This document shows, in pieces, positions 14,291 to 22,289 of a DNA stretch of 31,217 nt. The notes beneath the pieces were generated by a model. The model ran no database searches. It saw only the letters and a list, made by a program, of their open reading frames with translations, and had not been told where the DNA came from. The first letter of the stretch is position 1; every line of letters begins with the position of its first letter. The position numbers were made by a program, and so were the translations under genes. The DNA is from a virus. Location: positions 1-31,217 of IMG/VR virus record IMGVR_UViG_3300027784_000019. One strand, written 5' to 3'.

Positions 14291-16656
14291 CAGATAGTCC
14301 GGAGAAACTCCAGGCACTGAGTGAGCTGCTCGCAAGACATCGTTTGGCGTCGTATTTGGGGAGCGGCTATGGTGGGGATAGGGATATCTATAAGTCACTC
14401 GGCTATCCCACAGAACTCACATTTCAAGACTACCTTGCCCAGTATGCTCGCCAGGACATAGCTCGTGCCGTCATCAAAAGACCAGTGCAAACCACTTGGA
14501 AGGGTGGGGTGCGTATCTTTGAGGCAGAAGATGATGAGGACACTGATCTCGAGAAGGTATGGGATGAGATGTTCAAGAGGTTGGGCCTGCATTCAAAGCT
14601 TGCTCGGCTTGATCGGATGACAGGGTTGGGTGAGTATGGGGTGCTGTTGCTCGGCTTCAACGATGTTGATGTCAAGGAGAAGTTCCGAGAGGAGCCATCT
14701 GGCAGGAACCTGGAGTTGCTGTATGTCAAGCCTTTCGGACAGGGAAGTGTTGAAATTAAGGACTTCGAGAAGGATCCCAATAATGAAAGGTATGGGTTGC
14801 CGCTTCTATACCAAATAACGACAAGGCAACCTGGGGGTGGTGGCGAGCAGCAGCTACATGTGCACTATGAGCGTGTTATCCATGTCGTTAACGAGCTTCT
14901 TGAGTCAGAGGTTGAGTCGGAGCCACGGCTGCAGGGTGTCTTTAATAGGCTCAAAGATCTTGAGAAGCTCGTTGGCGGTAGTGCTGAGATGTTTTGGCGT
15001 GGGGCGAGGCCGGGATATACAGGCAAGGCGGACGAAGGGTATGAGTTCACACCGACATCAAAGACCGAGTTAGAGACGGAGATCAAGGAGTATGAGCACG
15101 ATTTGCGCCGGTTCCTTCTGACATCCGGTGTCAATGTTCAATCGCTTGCTCCGCAGGTATCTGACCCAACCTCCCATATAGAAGCCCAACTAAAAATGAT
15201 CTCGGCAGAGACTGGCATCCCTATGCGAATCCTGGTCGGCAGTGAGCGTGGTGAGTTGGCGAGCAGCCAAGACCAGAATGCTTGGTATGACCAAATAACG
15301 GCTCGTCGGGAGGAGTATGCCGAACCGATAATCCTTGAGCCCTTTGCGGAGCGTTGTATCAAATATGGTGTGCTGCCGAAGCCAAAAAGCAAGTTGGACG
15401 GATATAGCTGGCAATGGGTTGAGCTATACTCCCAGTCAACACAGGATAAGGTGAATGTGGGCAAATCAAGGGCTGAGGCGCTCGCAACATACTCAAGCGC
15501 TATGGGTGCTGAGGAGATTGTGCCGCACGAAGCGTTCTTCCAGTTCTTTCTTGGCCTTGAGCAGGAGGAGATCGAGCAGATTCAGGCACAAAGGGCGGAG
15601 GCTGCGAAGGAGGAGGAGGACGAGATTGCGGAGGCTGAGAGGGAGGCTGAGAGGCTTGCAAAGGAACAGGGGATAGATCCCGACCAGATGCCGCAGCAAC
15701 CGGGACAACAGCAACCGGGACAACAGCAACCAGTAGGAGCAAACCTCGCTACACTCTTTGAGAGGAGTCGTGATGAGCTTGGTCGCTTTGCGCCAGAAGG
15801 TGGCGGCTCATCCTTTGACACCGACAAGGGCTGGGTTGGTCCTGATGGCGAACCGTTGTCGGAGACTGACCAAAAGCGAATGGCGGAGCACAATGTCCCC
15901 AAGGCTTGGTCGGATGTTCGCTTAAATGATGACCCAACAGCACCTCGGCAGGTCATAGGGAAGGACAGCAAAGGGCGAGTTCAGTCAAGGTACAGCAAGG
16001 AGCACCAGCGAGCTGCAGAGGTTGAGAAATACGCACGGGTGAAGCAGCTCAATGAGAACATAGACACAATAAGGGATGGCGCCAAGTCGGAGATGGCGGA
16101 CGAGACACTGACAGCAAGGGATAGGGACAGTGCTGCCTGCGTCGCTCTTATTACTGAAACTGGTATGAGGCCGGGTTCGCTCAAAGACACAGGCGCTGAG
16201 CACCAGGCGTATGGGGCAACTACCTTAGAAGGTCGGCATATCGAGAGCATTGATGGGGATACCGTGACGGTGAAGTATGTCGGTGGCAAGGCTGGTGGCC
16301 AGGAGCGTGTGACGTCTTTCCAGGATAGGGATTTGGCCGAATACATCTCGAGCAAGGATGTTGGCCCAAATGATAGATTGTTTGATGTGTCGAATGACTC
16401 TGTTCGTGATGCTATGGGTCGCAATGGGGGTGATGGCTTCAAAGTCAAGGATATACGGACTTGGAAGGGGACGACGACAGCAGCAAGCAAGGTGAGCGAG
16501 ATGACGGCACCTAAGAATAAGAAGGAGTTCGCAAAGTCAGTGAGGGAGGTCGCAGACACTGTTGCTGCACAACTTGGGAACACAAGGGCGGTTGCTTTGA
16601 GCAGTTATATCAATCCGGAGGTCTTCCATGAGTGGGAGGCTGCCATTGACGGGTAG
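14287..16656 (+). CDS. Portal protein fused to a C-terminal topoisomerase IB domain
   Basis: 789 residues, far longer than usual portals (about 400-500). Residues 1-470 match the DUF1073-type portal family: FQDYLAQYARQDIARAVIKRPVQTTW, RLDRMTGLGEYGVLLLG, a long stem and wing, and GSERGELASSQDQNAWYDQI. A Glu-rich helix, a PGQQQ repeat linker and RDELGRF (R500) follow. From about 505 the protein matches topoisomerase IB: IPxAW-like VPKAWSDVRL, GKDSKGRVQSRY, then the catalytic set R628 (TGMRPGS), K668 (GGKAGG), R724 (DIRTWKGT), N765 (LGNT) and Y774 (SSYINP). N in place of His also occurs in Deinococcus TopoIB. It could relax or nick-religate DNA at the portal during packaging or ejection. The fusion is read directly, since one frame spans both domains. 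Its role is inferred. Confidence 0.88.
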   Translation: MTDSPEKLQALSELLARHRLASYLGSGYGGDRDIYKSLGYPTELTFQDYLAQYARQDIARAVIKRPVQTTWKGGVRIFEAEDDEDTDLEKVWDEMFKRLGLHSKLARLDRMTGLGEYGVLLLGFNDVDVKEKFREEPSGRNLELLYVKPFGQGSVEIKDFEKDPNNERYGLPLLYQITTRQPGGGGEQQLHVHYERVIHVVNELLESEVESEPRLQGVFNRLKDLEKLVGGSAEMFWRGARPGYTGKADEGYEFTPTSKTELETEIKEYEHDLRRFLLTSGVNVQSLAPQVSDPTSHIEAQLKMISAETGIPMRILVGSERGELASSQDQNAWYDQITARREEYAEPIILEPFAERCIKYGVLPKPKSKLDGYSWQWVELYSQSTQDKVNVGKSRAEALATYSSAMGAEEIVPHEAFFQFFLGLEQEEIEQIQAQRAEAAKEEEDEIAEAEREAERLAKEQGIDPDQMPQQPGQQQPGQQQPVGANLATLFERSRDELGRFAPEGGGSSFDTDKGWVGPDGEPLSETDQKRMAEHNVPKAWSDVRLNDDPTAPRQVIGKDSKGRVQSRYSKEHQRAAEVEKYARVKQLNENIDTIRDGAKSEMADETLTARDRDSAACVALITETGMRPGSLKDTGAEHQAYGATTLEGRHIESIDGDTVTVKYVGGKAGGQERVTSFQDRDLAEYISSKDVGPNDRLFDVSNDSVRDAMGRNGGDGFKVKDIRTWKGTTTAASKVSEMTAPKNKKEFAKSVREVADTVAAQLGNTRAVALSSYINPEVFHEWEAAIDG
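15694..15731 (+). repeat. Short tandem repeat in the portal linker
   Basis: A 15-base unit (CAGCAACCGGGACAA) occurs twice at 15694-15708 and 15709-15723, then in part. It encodes QQPGQ repeats of a flexible linker between the portal helical tail and the topoisomerase part. Length variation by slippage is likely here. Confidence 0.85.
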
Positions 16657-16664
16657 GGGTGACA

Positions 16665-17699
16665 ATGAGTGACGAAAAGGCAAGAATGGACGAGTTCTTT
16701 GAGGTGACGTCCTATGACGAGCTGCCTGAGTTGGAGAAGCCGAAATCATCCGATGAGGTTGTTGAGGATGATGGGGATGACGAGGAGATCGACGAGGCGG
16801 AGGTGATGAAGGCACAGTTCCCTTTCCTCACTGATGATGACTTGGGCGATGATCCAGAGACCACTGAGGGTGGTGACGATCCCACCATCAATAATCCATA
16901 CGCTGCTGTGCAGCCTCGTGATGAGGGTGGTCGCTTTTCGGAGACTGGTGGGCCTGGGAGCTTGACAGCTGTTGCGACAGGGAGGGCGTCGCTGTTGCCC
17001 AATGATCGCAAGGAGGCTGGTAAGGTATTCCAGGAGCAGCAGGAGGAGCGAGGCTCCCCATTTGGGCTCGGTGGGGACGATCCAACTCCCGATGAGAAGG
17101 GGTTGACTATGGGAGCGACCGATAGCATTCTGGATTGGGATCTCGAGCAAGGGTTGAGCTCCTATAGTTCTGAGAATTATGCGGAGCTCAATCCTGCCTT
17201 GCGTAGTGGTGCCGCCATTGCCGACGACATCGAAGTTGGCGGCATCGGCGCCGAGAGTGCTGATTGGATGGCTGATTCCATAAGCGACATTGATGAGGCT
17301 ATGACCCACAGTCGGATTGAGGAGCCCATCCGAACATACCGAGTTATGGACAGGAGTGTCATTCAAGAGCTCGGTGCGGACAAGGTTGGCGCAAGATATC
17401 AGGATGATGCATTCTGCTCAACAGCTGCAGATAAGGATGGCGCTTATGCATTCATGGATACCTCTGTCGACTATATGGATGATCCTGTGATGATGGAGGT
17501 GCTCGTTGAGCCTGGGGTGGGGGCGATCGATATGACCCCATTCTCTGAGTATCCTGATGAGCACGAGATCCTACTTGACAGGGGATTGCAGTTTGAAGTT
17601 GTTGAGTCAACAGGCAAGAAAGTGGTGGTGCGGGTGGTGGACCAAGACAAATCGGTTGGCGACGATGCCCTTGATGTGCTTCGGACACTCGGCACTTAA
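16665..17699 (+). CDS. ADP-ribosyltransferase, putative virion-associated effector
   Basis: 344 residues from ATG 16665, with TAGGGG just upstream. Residues 1-130 are very acidic and low in complexity, with DPETTEGGD (about 63-71) and RDEGGRF (about 83-89). Residues 155-330 match the R-S-E class of mono-ADP-ribosyltransferases: the YSSENYAELNPALRSG helix, R226 in TYRVMD (NAD binding), FCSTA with S252 (the STS-type strand) and EHE at 299-301 (the catalytic ExE). Such enzymes attach ADP-ribose from NAD to host proteins; the ExE form usually modifies arginine. T4 Alt is a virion-delivered relative in function. Position between portal and MuF suggests that it is packed into the head. Host targets are unknown. 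The catalytic residues look intact. Confidence 0.8.
   Translation: MSDEKARMDEFFEVTSYDELPELEKPKSSDEVVEDDGDDEEIDEAEVMKAQFPFLTDDDLGDDPETTEGGDDPTINNPYAAVQPRDEGGRFSETGGPGSLTAVATGRASLLPNDRKEAGKVFQEQQEERGSPFGLGGDDPTPDEKGLTMGATDSILDWDLEQGLSSYSSENYAELNPALRSGAAIADDIEVGGIGAESADWMADSISDIDEAMTHSRIEEPIRTYRVMDRSVIQELGADKVGARYQDDAFCSTAADKDGAYAFMDTSVDYMDDPVMMEVLVEPGVGAIDMTPFSEYPDEHEILLDRGLQFEVVESTGKKVVVRVVDQDKSVGDDALDVLRTLGT
16851..16879 (+). repeat. 29-base dispersed repeat, copy 1 (codes DPETTEGGD)
   Basis: The sequence beginning GATCCAGAGACCACTGAGGG matches 17884-17912 at 28 of 29 positions. It lies in the acidic N-terminal part of the ADP-ribosyltransferase. Confidence 0.9.
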
Positions 17700-17724
17700 C
17701 ATACTTTGGGACTTTGGGGGGACG

Positions 17725-17931
17725 ATGACAATAAGCGAAGAAACAGCAAAGCACATGGCAGAGAAGATGTCCTACAAGGCGGACTCTAAGCCAAGATCTA
17801 TTGAGGGTGGTGATGAGGGTGTGGCTGCGGCGATTGGGCTAAACCTCAAGCTGTCGATCGACCACTTTGATAGACTGAGGTCTGATCCAGAGACCACTGA
17901 GGGCGGTGACGAGGCGGCAGAAGATGATTGA
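17725..17931 (+). CDS. Small acidic protein sharing a DPETTEGGD tag with the ADP-ribosyltransferase
   Basis: 68 residues, starting at ATG 17725 after a GGGGGG-type ribosome site. A short helical N-terminus (ISEETAKHMAEKMSY) is followed by SIEGGDEG, a hydrophobic-charged stretch (AAIGLNLKLSIDHFDRLRS) and a C-terminal DPETTEGGDEAAEDD. The DPETTEGGD piece is almost identical at the DNA level to the upstream enzyme gene. It could be a partner or inhibitor of the enzyme, a capsid-interior protein, or the leftover of a duplication. I do not recognise a family. Confidence 0.55.
   Translation: MTISEETAKHMAEKMSYKADSKPRSIEGGDEGVAAAIGLNLKLSIDHFDRLRSDPETTEGGDEAAEDD
17884..17912 (+). repeat. 29-base dispersed repeat, copy 2 (codes DPETTEGGD)
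   Basis: It matches 16851-16879 with one T-to-C difference at a silent position (GGT/GGC). It lies at the C-terminal end of the small acidic protein gene. Confidence 0.9.
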
Positions 17932-17943
17932 GGGAGCGATTAT

Positions 17944-18060
17944 CTGGGATTTAAGGTGCTGCTCGGGGGTGGTCATACTACCCTACTTGGGTGCATACGG
18001 AGTCGTCCTGGAGTCGGACGTTAGGGATGCTAATCGGCGCCGAAAAGGTGATAGACGAGG
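17944..18060 (+). ncRNA. Repeated structured RNA element, copy 2
   Basis: This copy has GATTTAA (17948-17954), CCTACTTGGGTG (17982-17993), a diverged block from CGTCC to TTAGGGA (18004-18027) and TAGACGAGG (18052-18060). Spacings equal those of copies 1 and 3 within one base. Helices: GGGTGGT 17967-17973 with ACTACCC 17977-17983; CGTCC 18004-18008 with GGACG 18016-18020, at the place of the CCG/CGG stem in copy 1; GGTGC 17955-17959 with GCGCC 18037-18041. Outside, CGATTA 17937-17942 can pair with TAATCG 18031-18036, which crosses the previous helix and may be an alternative. It fills the gap upstream of the small gene at 18066, and its TAGACGAGG end is that gene's ribosome site. It is the most diverged copy. 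Confidence 0.55.
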
Positions 18061-18065
18061 TAGGT

Positions 18066-18305
18066 ATGCGACCATTTACGCCATCTGGTAGCCAATTCGC
18101 TATTGATCTGTTGGCGATGTTCAATATTGACGCTACAAGAGTGTCAGAGTTCACATTGCGCATGGCTGTAGGTGAGGCGGCAACAATCACCTGCACCTTC
18201 TATGCCGATGATCCTGGCGATGAGCAGGTCACAAAGCGTTATGTGTTCATGCCTGTTGAGGTGGTTGAGGTTGGTGCAACTGAGGGAGTTGAGCGAGATG
18301 GGTGA
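18066..18305 (+). CDS. Small unknown head-module protein
   Basis: 79 residues from ATG 18066, with GACGAGG 6 bases upstream; ATG 18027 is in frame but lies inside the structured element and lacks a good ribosome site. TPSGSQFAIDLLAMFNIDATRVSEFTLRMAVGEAATITCTFYADD reads as a helix followed by a beta pair, a pattern common in small uncharacterised genes near phage portal/MuF genes. It overlaps the MuF gene by 8 bases. Confidence 0.6.
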   Translation: MRPFTPSGSQFAIDLLAMFNIDATRVSEFTLRMAVGEAATITCTFYADDPGDEQVTKRYVFMPVEVVEVGATEGVERDG

Positions 18306-19221
18306 CAGCCTGACGATAGCCAATGTCCGGGAGGGGAGGCGAGACCCTACCAACACATTGGGGTTGCGGAGGCGCTTCGGCGCAGAAATGTATAAGCGAT
18401 TCCGTGAGCTCAAAGGTGTCATACGCAAGGCTATAATCCAGGATGATGTCTTTGGGCTCAAGCATAACAGTGTTACGACCCAACAGCTATCTTCACCAGG
18501 GGCAAGGAGATTTGCCTTCTCGAGGAGCCAGCAAAAGGCTGAGGGATTTATGGATTGGTTGCGCCATCAGCAGGAAAGGGGCATCCTTGAGGTGACTCGG
18601 ATGGAGCAAATGGGGATGCCTGTAGAGGAGCATTGGTCGGGCATGTACGTCAAGTCAGCATATAGGAAGGGACTTGACAGGGGACATACCGAACTACGAA
18701 GGGCAGGCCACAATGTGCCAACAATAGATGAGCTCGGTGGCATAGATGCAGTGTTCCACCACCCTCAGCACCTTGATCGGGCAGGGTCGGCATACACGAG
18801 GGTATTCAGTGAGCTTCGTGGTGTTACGGAGGCAATGGACCAGCAGATCAGCCGCAAGCTTGCTGAGGGGTTGACGCAGGGTTGGGGACCTGGCAAGATG
18901 GCGAAGGAGATCAATGGTCGGGTTGATTCCATAGGGCTCAATAGGGCAAGGACGATCGCCAGGACAGAGACAATACGAGCGCACCACTCGGCAATGGTGC
19001 AAGAATACAGGAATTGGGGTGCGGTAGGTGTTCGGGTGAAGGCTGAGTGGAAGACTGCCAACTACCCTGTTGGCTTTGGGCCACTGATGGTTTGCCCAGA
19101 CTGTGCTGCGCTGGAGGGGCGAGTATACACCCTTGAGGAGATTGAAGCCTTGATACCTCTGCACCCCAATTGTCGGTGTATAGCCTTACCACTCGATGTG
19201 ACAGATGAGGAGGAGGAATGA
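18298..19221 (+). CDS. MuF-like minor head protein
   Basis: 307 residues from ATG 18298. The second half matches the phage Mu gpF family: GLTQGWGPGKMAKEINGR, NRARTIARTETIRAHHSAM, a W..T...... segment, CPDCAALEGRVYTLEEI, and the closing LHPNCRCIALP with its cysteines and histidine. These proteins sit inside or at the portal vertex and are needed for a normal head. The N-terminal half has a helical segment (RSQQKAEGFMDWLRHQQERGILEV) also usual for the family. The stop overlaps the protease start. In many phages MuF carries C-terminal toxin domains; here the effector-like enzymes sit on the portal and in a separate gene instead. Confidence 0.85.
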   Translation: MGDSLTIANVREGRRDPTNTLGLRRRFGAEMYKRFRELKGVIRKAIIQDDVFGLKHNSVTTQQLSSPGARRFAFSRSQQKAEGFMDWLRHQQERGILEVTRMEQMGMPVEEHWSGMYVKSAYRKGLDRGHTELRRAGHNVPTIDELGGIDAVFHHPQHLDRAGSAYTRVFSELRGVTEAMDQQISRKLAEGLTQGWGPGKMAKEINGRVDSIGLNRARTIARTETIRAHHSAMVQEYRNWGAVGVRVKAEWKTANYPVGFGPLMVCPDCAALEGRVYTLEEIEALIPLHPNCRCIALPLDVTDEEEE

Positions 19222-20657
19222 TGGCTGATGTTTTTAGCACCCATACGCAAGGGTATGTGCTGAGAGAGGAGCAGTTCCAGGGCAAGAAGCATATAGTTGC
19301 CCCTGTGATCCTCATGACACCTGGCGTACACAATGGGAGCAATGGTCCTGTTCTATATACCGAGGAGGAGCTGGCGAAATATGCTTCTTCTTGGAATGGG
19401 AGGCCTGTGCCGGTGCTCCATCCCGAAAATGATGAGGGGGTGCCAGTATCTTGCAACACTCCTGAGATCATAGATAATCAAACCGTTGGTTGGCTCTTTA
19501 ACACCAGATTTGAGGGAGGGAAGCTTCGGGGCGAGATCTGGGTGGACGAGGCGAAGGCGCAATCAGTGTCGCCTTTGGTGATGGAAGCTCTGAGATACCA
19601 ACGACCTATGGAGGTTTCGACAGGGTTGTTCTCAGATTTTGAGCCTGTTCAGGGCACCTACAATGAAGAGCAGTACGCTGCAGTTGCTCGAAACATTCGG
19701 CCAGACCACCTTGCCCTACTGCCTGGCGGCAAGGGTGCATGTTCTTGGGAGGATGGCTGCGGTGTGCGTGCTAACAAGGAAGGAGGTGGTGGTGTGACGA
19801 AGGTGTATGCGCCGCAGAACTTTCTGAGCAATGCGGCGGAAATCGGCTATCAACAGCTCGTTGATGCCGTCAGGAGCAAGTTGGACTCTATGGACACCGA
19901 CTTCTCCTCACACTGGTTGGAGGAGGTGTATGATGATCAAGTCATATTCCGGGTCAGTGGACGAGGTATCCCTGGGCCAGGTGAGCCTGGTGGGGAAAGG
20001 TTCTACAAGGTTGGCTACCAGGTTGGTGAGGATGGCGCCATCACCTTGTCCGGTGATCCCAAGCAGATTGTGAGGGAGGTCACCTACAAGGAGGTGGATG
20101 TTGGTTCTGGAGGTGGGGCACCGGAAGAGCCGGAAGCACCGACAGAGAACAGAAGTAATGGCAAAGGAAAAGGAGATGATGGAATGAAACTGGTTGATGA
20201 GCTTATTAGCAGCAATGCTACGCAGTTTGAGGAGGGTGACCGGGAATGGCTGGATACCCTCTCCGAATGCCAGCTGAAGAAGTTGGCGCCTGTGGAGCAG
20301 GCACAACCGACAGGGAACACTGAGCAGGCTGTCGCTATTCTTCGTGAGCAGATGAAGAAGCCTGAGGAGTTCCTTTCTGTCCTTCCTGATGAATACCGGG
20401 ACCAGTTTGAGAGTGGTCTCGCCCTTCATCGGAAGCAGCGGAAGGACCTTGTCGATGGCATCATGGCAAATTCCGAGTTCACCGAGGAGCAGCTGGCTCC
20501 GAAGGGGATGGGGGAGCTCAATATCCTCCACAAGGCGATCGTGAAGCCCAAGGTGAGCTACGTCGGGATGGGCGATGGGTTTAACACAAATGCTGGCGAG
20601 GAGGCTGATGTCCTCCCTCCAGCTGGCATCGAGTTCGACGTGAAGGAGGTGAACTAA
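19221..20657 (+). CDS. Prohead protease (DUF2213-type) fused to scaffold
   Basis: 478 residues from ATG 19221, with AGGAGG about 8 bases upstream. Residues 1-185 match the DUF2213 head-maturation protease pattern: LYTEEELAKYASSWNGRPVPVLHPEND, NQTVGWLFNTRFEGGKLRGEIWVDEAKA, PMEVSTGLFSDF (candidate catalytic Ser) and NIRPDHLALLPGGKGACS. H72 in VLHPEND and the S of EVSTG are the likely catalytic pair. The remaining 290 residues are charged and helical, as expected of an internal scaffold that the protease removes. An acidic EEPEAPTENRSNGKGKGDDG linker separates the parts. It lies between MuF and decoration/capsid genes, the usual place. Confidence 0.8.
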   Translation: MADVFSTHTQGYVLREEQFQGKKHIVAPVILMTPGVHNGSNGPVLYTEEELAKYASSWNGRPVPVLHPENDEGVPVSCNTPEIIDNQTVGWLFNTRFEGGKLRGEIWVDEAKAQSVSPLVMEALRYQRPMEVSTGLFSDFEPVQGTYNEEQYAAVARNIRPDHLALLPGGKGACSWEDGCGVRANKEGGGGVTKVYAPQNFLSNAAEIGYQQLVDAVRSKLDSMDTDFSSHWLEEVYDDQVIFRVSGRGIPGPGEPGGERFYKVGYQVGEDGAITLSGDPKQIVREVTYKEVDVGSGGGAPEEPEAPTENRSNGKGKGDDGMKLVDELISSNATQFEEGDREWLDTLSECQLKKLAPVEQAQPTGNTEQAVAILREQMKKPEEFLSVLPDEYRDQFESGLALHRKQRKDLVDGIMANSEFTEEQLAPKGMGELNILHKAIVKPKVSYVGMGDGFNTNAGEEADVLPPAGIEFDVKEVN

Positions 20658-21131
20658 ATGGCGAACGCAATTCGACTGAAGAACTACCTGAACATCGAAG
20701 AGTGGTATGAGGCAGACGAGGCGGGGATCAGGCCCGGCATGCTTCTGGAGTACTCTGACGATGGCGAGGTAAAGAAGCATGGGACTGCCGACAATGATGT
20801 GATCCCCATGCTCGCTTTGACCGATCGCCTGCAGGGGAAGGGCATCAACGAGGCCTATGCCAATGGGAGTCCTGTCCAGTGCTGGATCCCGCAGCCTGGC
20901 GACCAGGCATACATGATTCTGGCTGATGGTCAGGATATCTCCGTTGGTGCATACCTGCAGTCCAATGGGGACGGCACATTGAAAGCCGTCACATCTGGCG
21001 GTGTGGCCTTCTGCCAGGCACTGGAAGCGGTTGATCTGTCCGGCTCAAGCGGTGAGCTTGATGAGGACAGCGACCTTGGCTACAATTCGCGAATCAAGGT
21101 CCGCATTACTGGGACCCAAAGGTCTGCATAA
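20658..21131 (+). CDS. Head decoration protein
   Basis: 157 residues, starting directly after the scaffold stop with GGAGGTG upstream. The sequence (GIRPGMLLEYSDDGEVKKHGTADNDVIPMLALTDRLQGKGI.., GDQAYMILADGQDISVGAYLQSNGDGTLKAV) has the beta-rich pattern of DUF2190/lambda gpD-like capsid decoration proteins that bind and strengthen the shell. The position just before the major capsid gene supports this. Confidence 0.7.
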   Translation: MANAIRLKNYLNIEEWYEADEAGIRPGMLLEYSDDGEVKKHGTADNDVIPMLALTDRLQGKGINEAYANGSPVQCWIPQPGDQAYMILADGQDISVGAYLQSNGDGTLKAVTSGGVAFCQALEAVDLSGSSGELDEDSDLGYNSRIKVRITGTQRSA

Positions 21132-21146
21132 GGGAGGTGATAACAA

Positions 21147-22235
21147 ATGATAGCTCAGATTGATCTGATAAGTGCGAATGGGCAGGGGACTGGCGATGTT
21201 GCTCAGCAGCTTATTTCTGGCGGGAGGGTTGACGTCGGACGTATGCGACCTTGGTTTGATCCTAAGACTGGTCGCTCCTACATCTCCGTGCACACTGGTG
21301 GGGATTTGAGGGTTAAAGCTAACTGGAAGAACGTCCCGATCAATAATAACGCAACTCTGCGTCGTGACGAATGGAAGCACCTTGATGAGGCTGTTATCAG
21401 GGTTGCACGGGAAAGGCTGAAGGGTGTCGAGGACCTCAAGAGCCGTGGCTTGACCTATAATCTGAATGGCATGGGCAGCACTGTTCTCGAGTACCACGAT
21501 GTGTCCGAGGCTCTGAAGACAACGATCTCCATGGATGGTGTGACTCGGGGTCAGAATGATGGGGTCGTGTTTAGTCCCAACTACCTGCCGCTCCCCATTG
21601 TCCACGTTGACTATGAGCTGAATGACAGGGTGCTCAATGTGAGTCGTACCCTCGGCCAGCCTTTGGATACGACCCTTGCGGAGCAGGCATCACGGCGAAT
21701 TGCCGAGACGCTTGAGGATTTCCTGTTCACTGACAAGACCTACGCCTATGGCGGTGGCACTATTTACAGCTATGTGAACCATCCTGATCGGAATATGGTG
21801 TCTGGTCTGACGGCATGGACTGCATCGGCCAAAACTGCCGAAGGTATTCGGGATGATGTGCTCGAGATGAAGCAGAAAGCTCTCGATAACAAGCACTATG
21901 GTCCGTGGGTGCTCTATATCCCCACTGCGTACGAAACTGTGCTTGATGAGGATTATGACGACACTCGTGGCAACACCATTCGGCAACGCCTGATGGCGAT
22001 CGAAGGTATTGCAGCCATCAAGACGATCGACAAGCTGCCGGCTAACAACATCCTGCTCGTTGAGATGACGAGCGAAGTTGTTCGGTGGATCAATGGGATG
22101 GACGTCCAGAATGTCCAGTGGAGCCAGGAAGGCGGGATGATCCATAAGTTTAAAGTGATGACAATCCAGGTCCCGCAGATCCGTTCGGATCAGGAAGGGA
22201 ATTCTGGTCTCATCCATATGGCTGCTTCCCACTAA
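21147..22235 (+). CDS. Major capsid protein (HK97 fold)
   Basis: 362 residues. A strong ribosome site (GGGAGGTGATAAC) fits a highly expressed gene. LNVSRTLGQPLDTTLAEQASRRIAETLEDFLFTDKTYAYGGGTIYSYVNHPDRNM resembles the E-loop/spine and beta-hairpin region of encapsulin-like HK97-fold shell proteins, and the end (VEMTSEVVRWINGMDVQNVQWSQEGGMIHKFKVMTIQVPQIRSD) resembles their P-domain. No long N-terminal scaffold domain is present, which fits the separate scaffold in the upstream gene. The assignment rests on position, size and this pattern; the exact subfamily is not certain. Confidence 0.82.
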   Translation: MIAQIDLISANGQGTGDVAQQLISGGRVDVGRMRPWFDPKTGRSYISVHTGGDLRVKANWKNVPINNNATLRRDEWKHLDEAVIRVARERLKGVEDLKSRGLTYNLNGMGSTVLEYHDVSEALKTTISMDGVTRGQNDGVVFSPNYLPLPIVHVDYELNDRVLNVSRTLGQPLDTTLAEQASRRIAETLEDFLFTDKTYAYGGGTIYSYVNHPDRNMVSGLTAWTASAKTAEGIRDDVLEMKQKALDNKHYGPWVLYIPTAYETVLDEDYDDTRGNTIRQRLMAIEGIAAIKTIDKLPANNILLVEMTSEVVRWINGMDVQNVQWSQEGGMIHKFKVMTIQVPQIRSDQEGNSGLIHMAASH

Positions 22236-22289
22236 TGTGTTTAATCTCTTTGTTTTGGTAATCATCCCAAAATCTTAATGGAGGGCAAG

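Noticed and set aside
15694-15731. Repeats in the portal gene as a CRISPR array
   Set aside because: The units are 15 bases, directly adjacent without spacers and encode a QQPGQ linker in frame.
18027-18065. Longer version of the small head gene starting at ATG 18027
   Set aside because: That ATG is inside the conserved RNA block (TTAGGGATG) without a ribosome site, whereas ATG 18066 has GACGAGG at good distance.
19908-20780. 290-codon minus-strand frame opposite the protease-scaffold gene
   Set aside because: It is a mirror of strong coding bias on the + strand; no domain, no start context and no antisense neighbour supports it.
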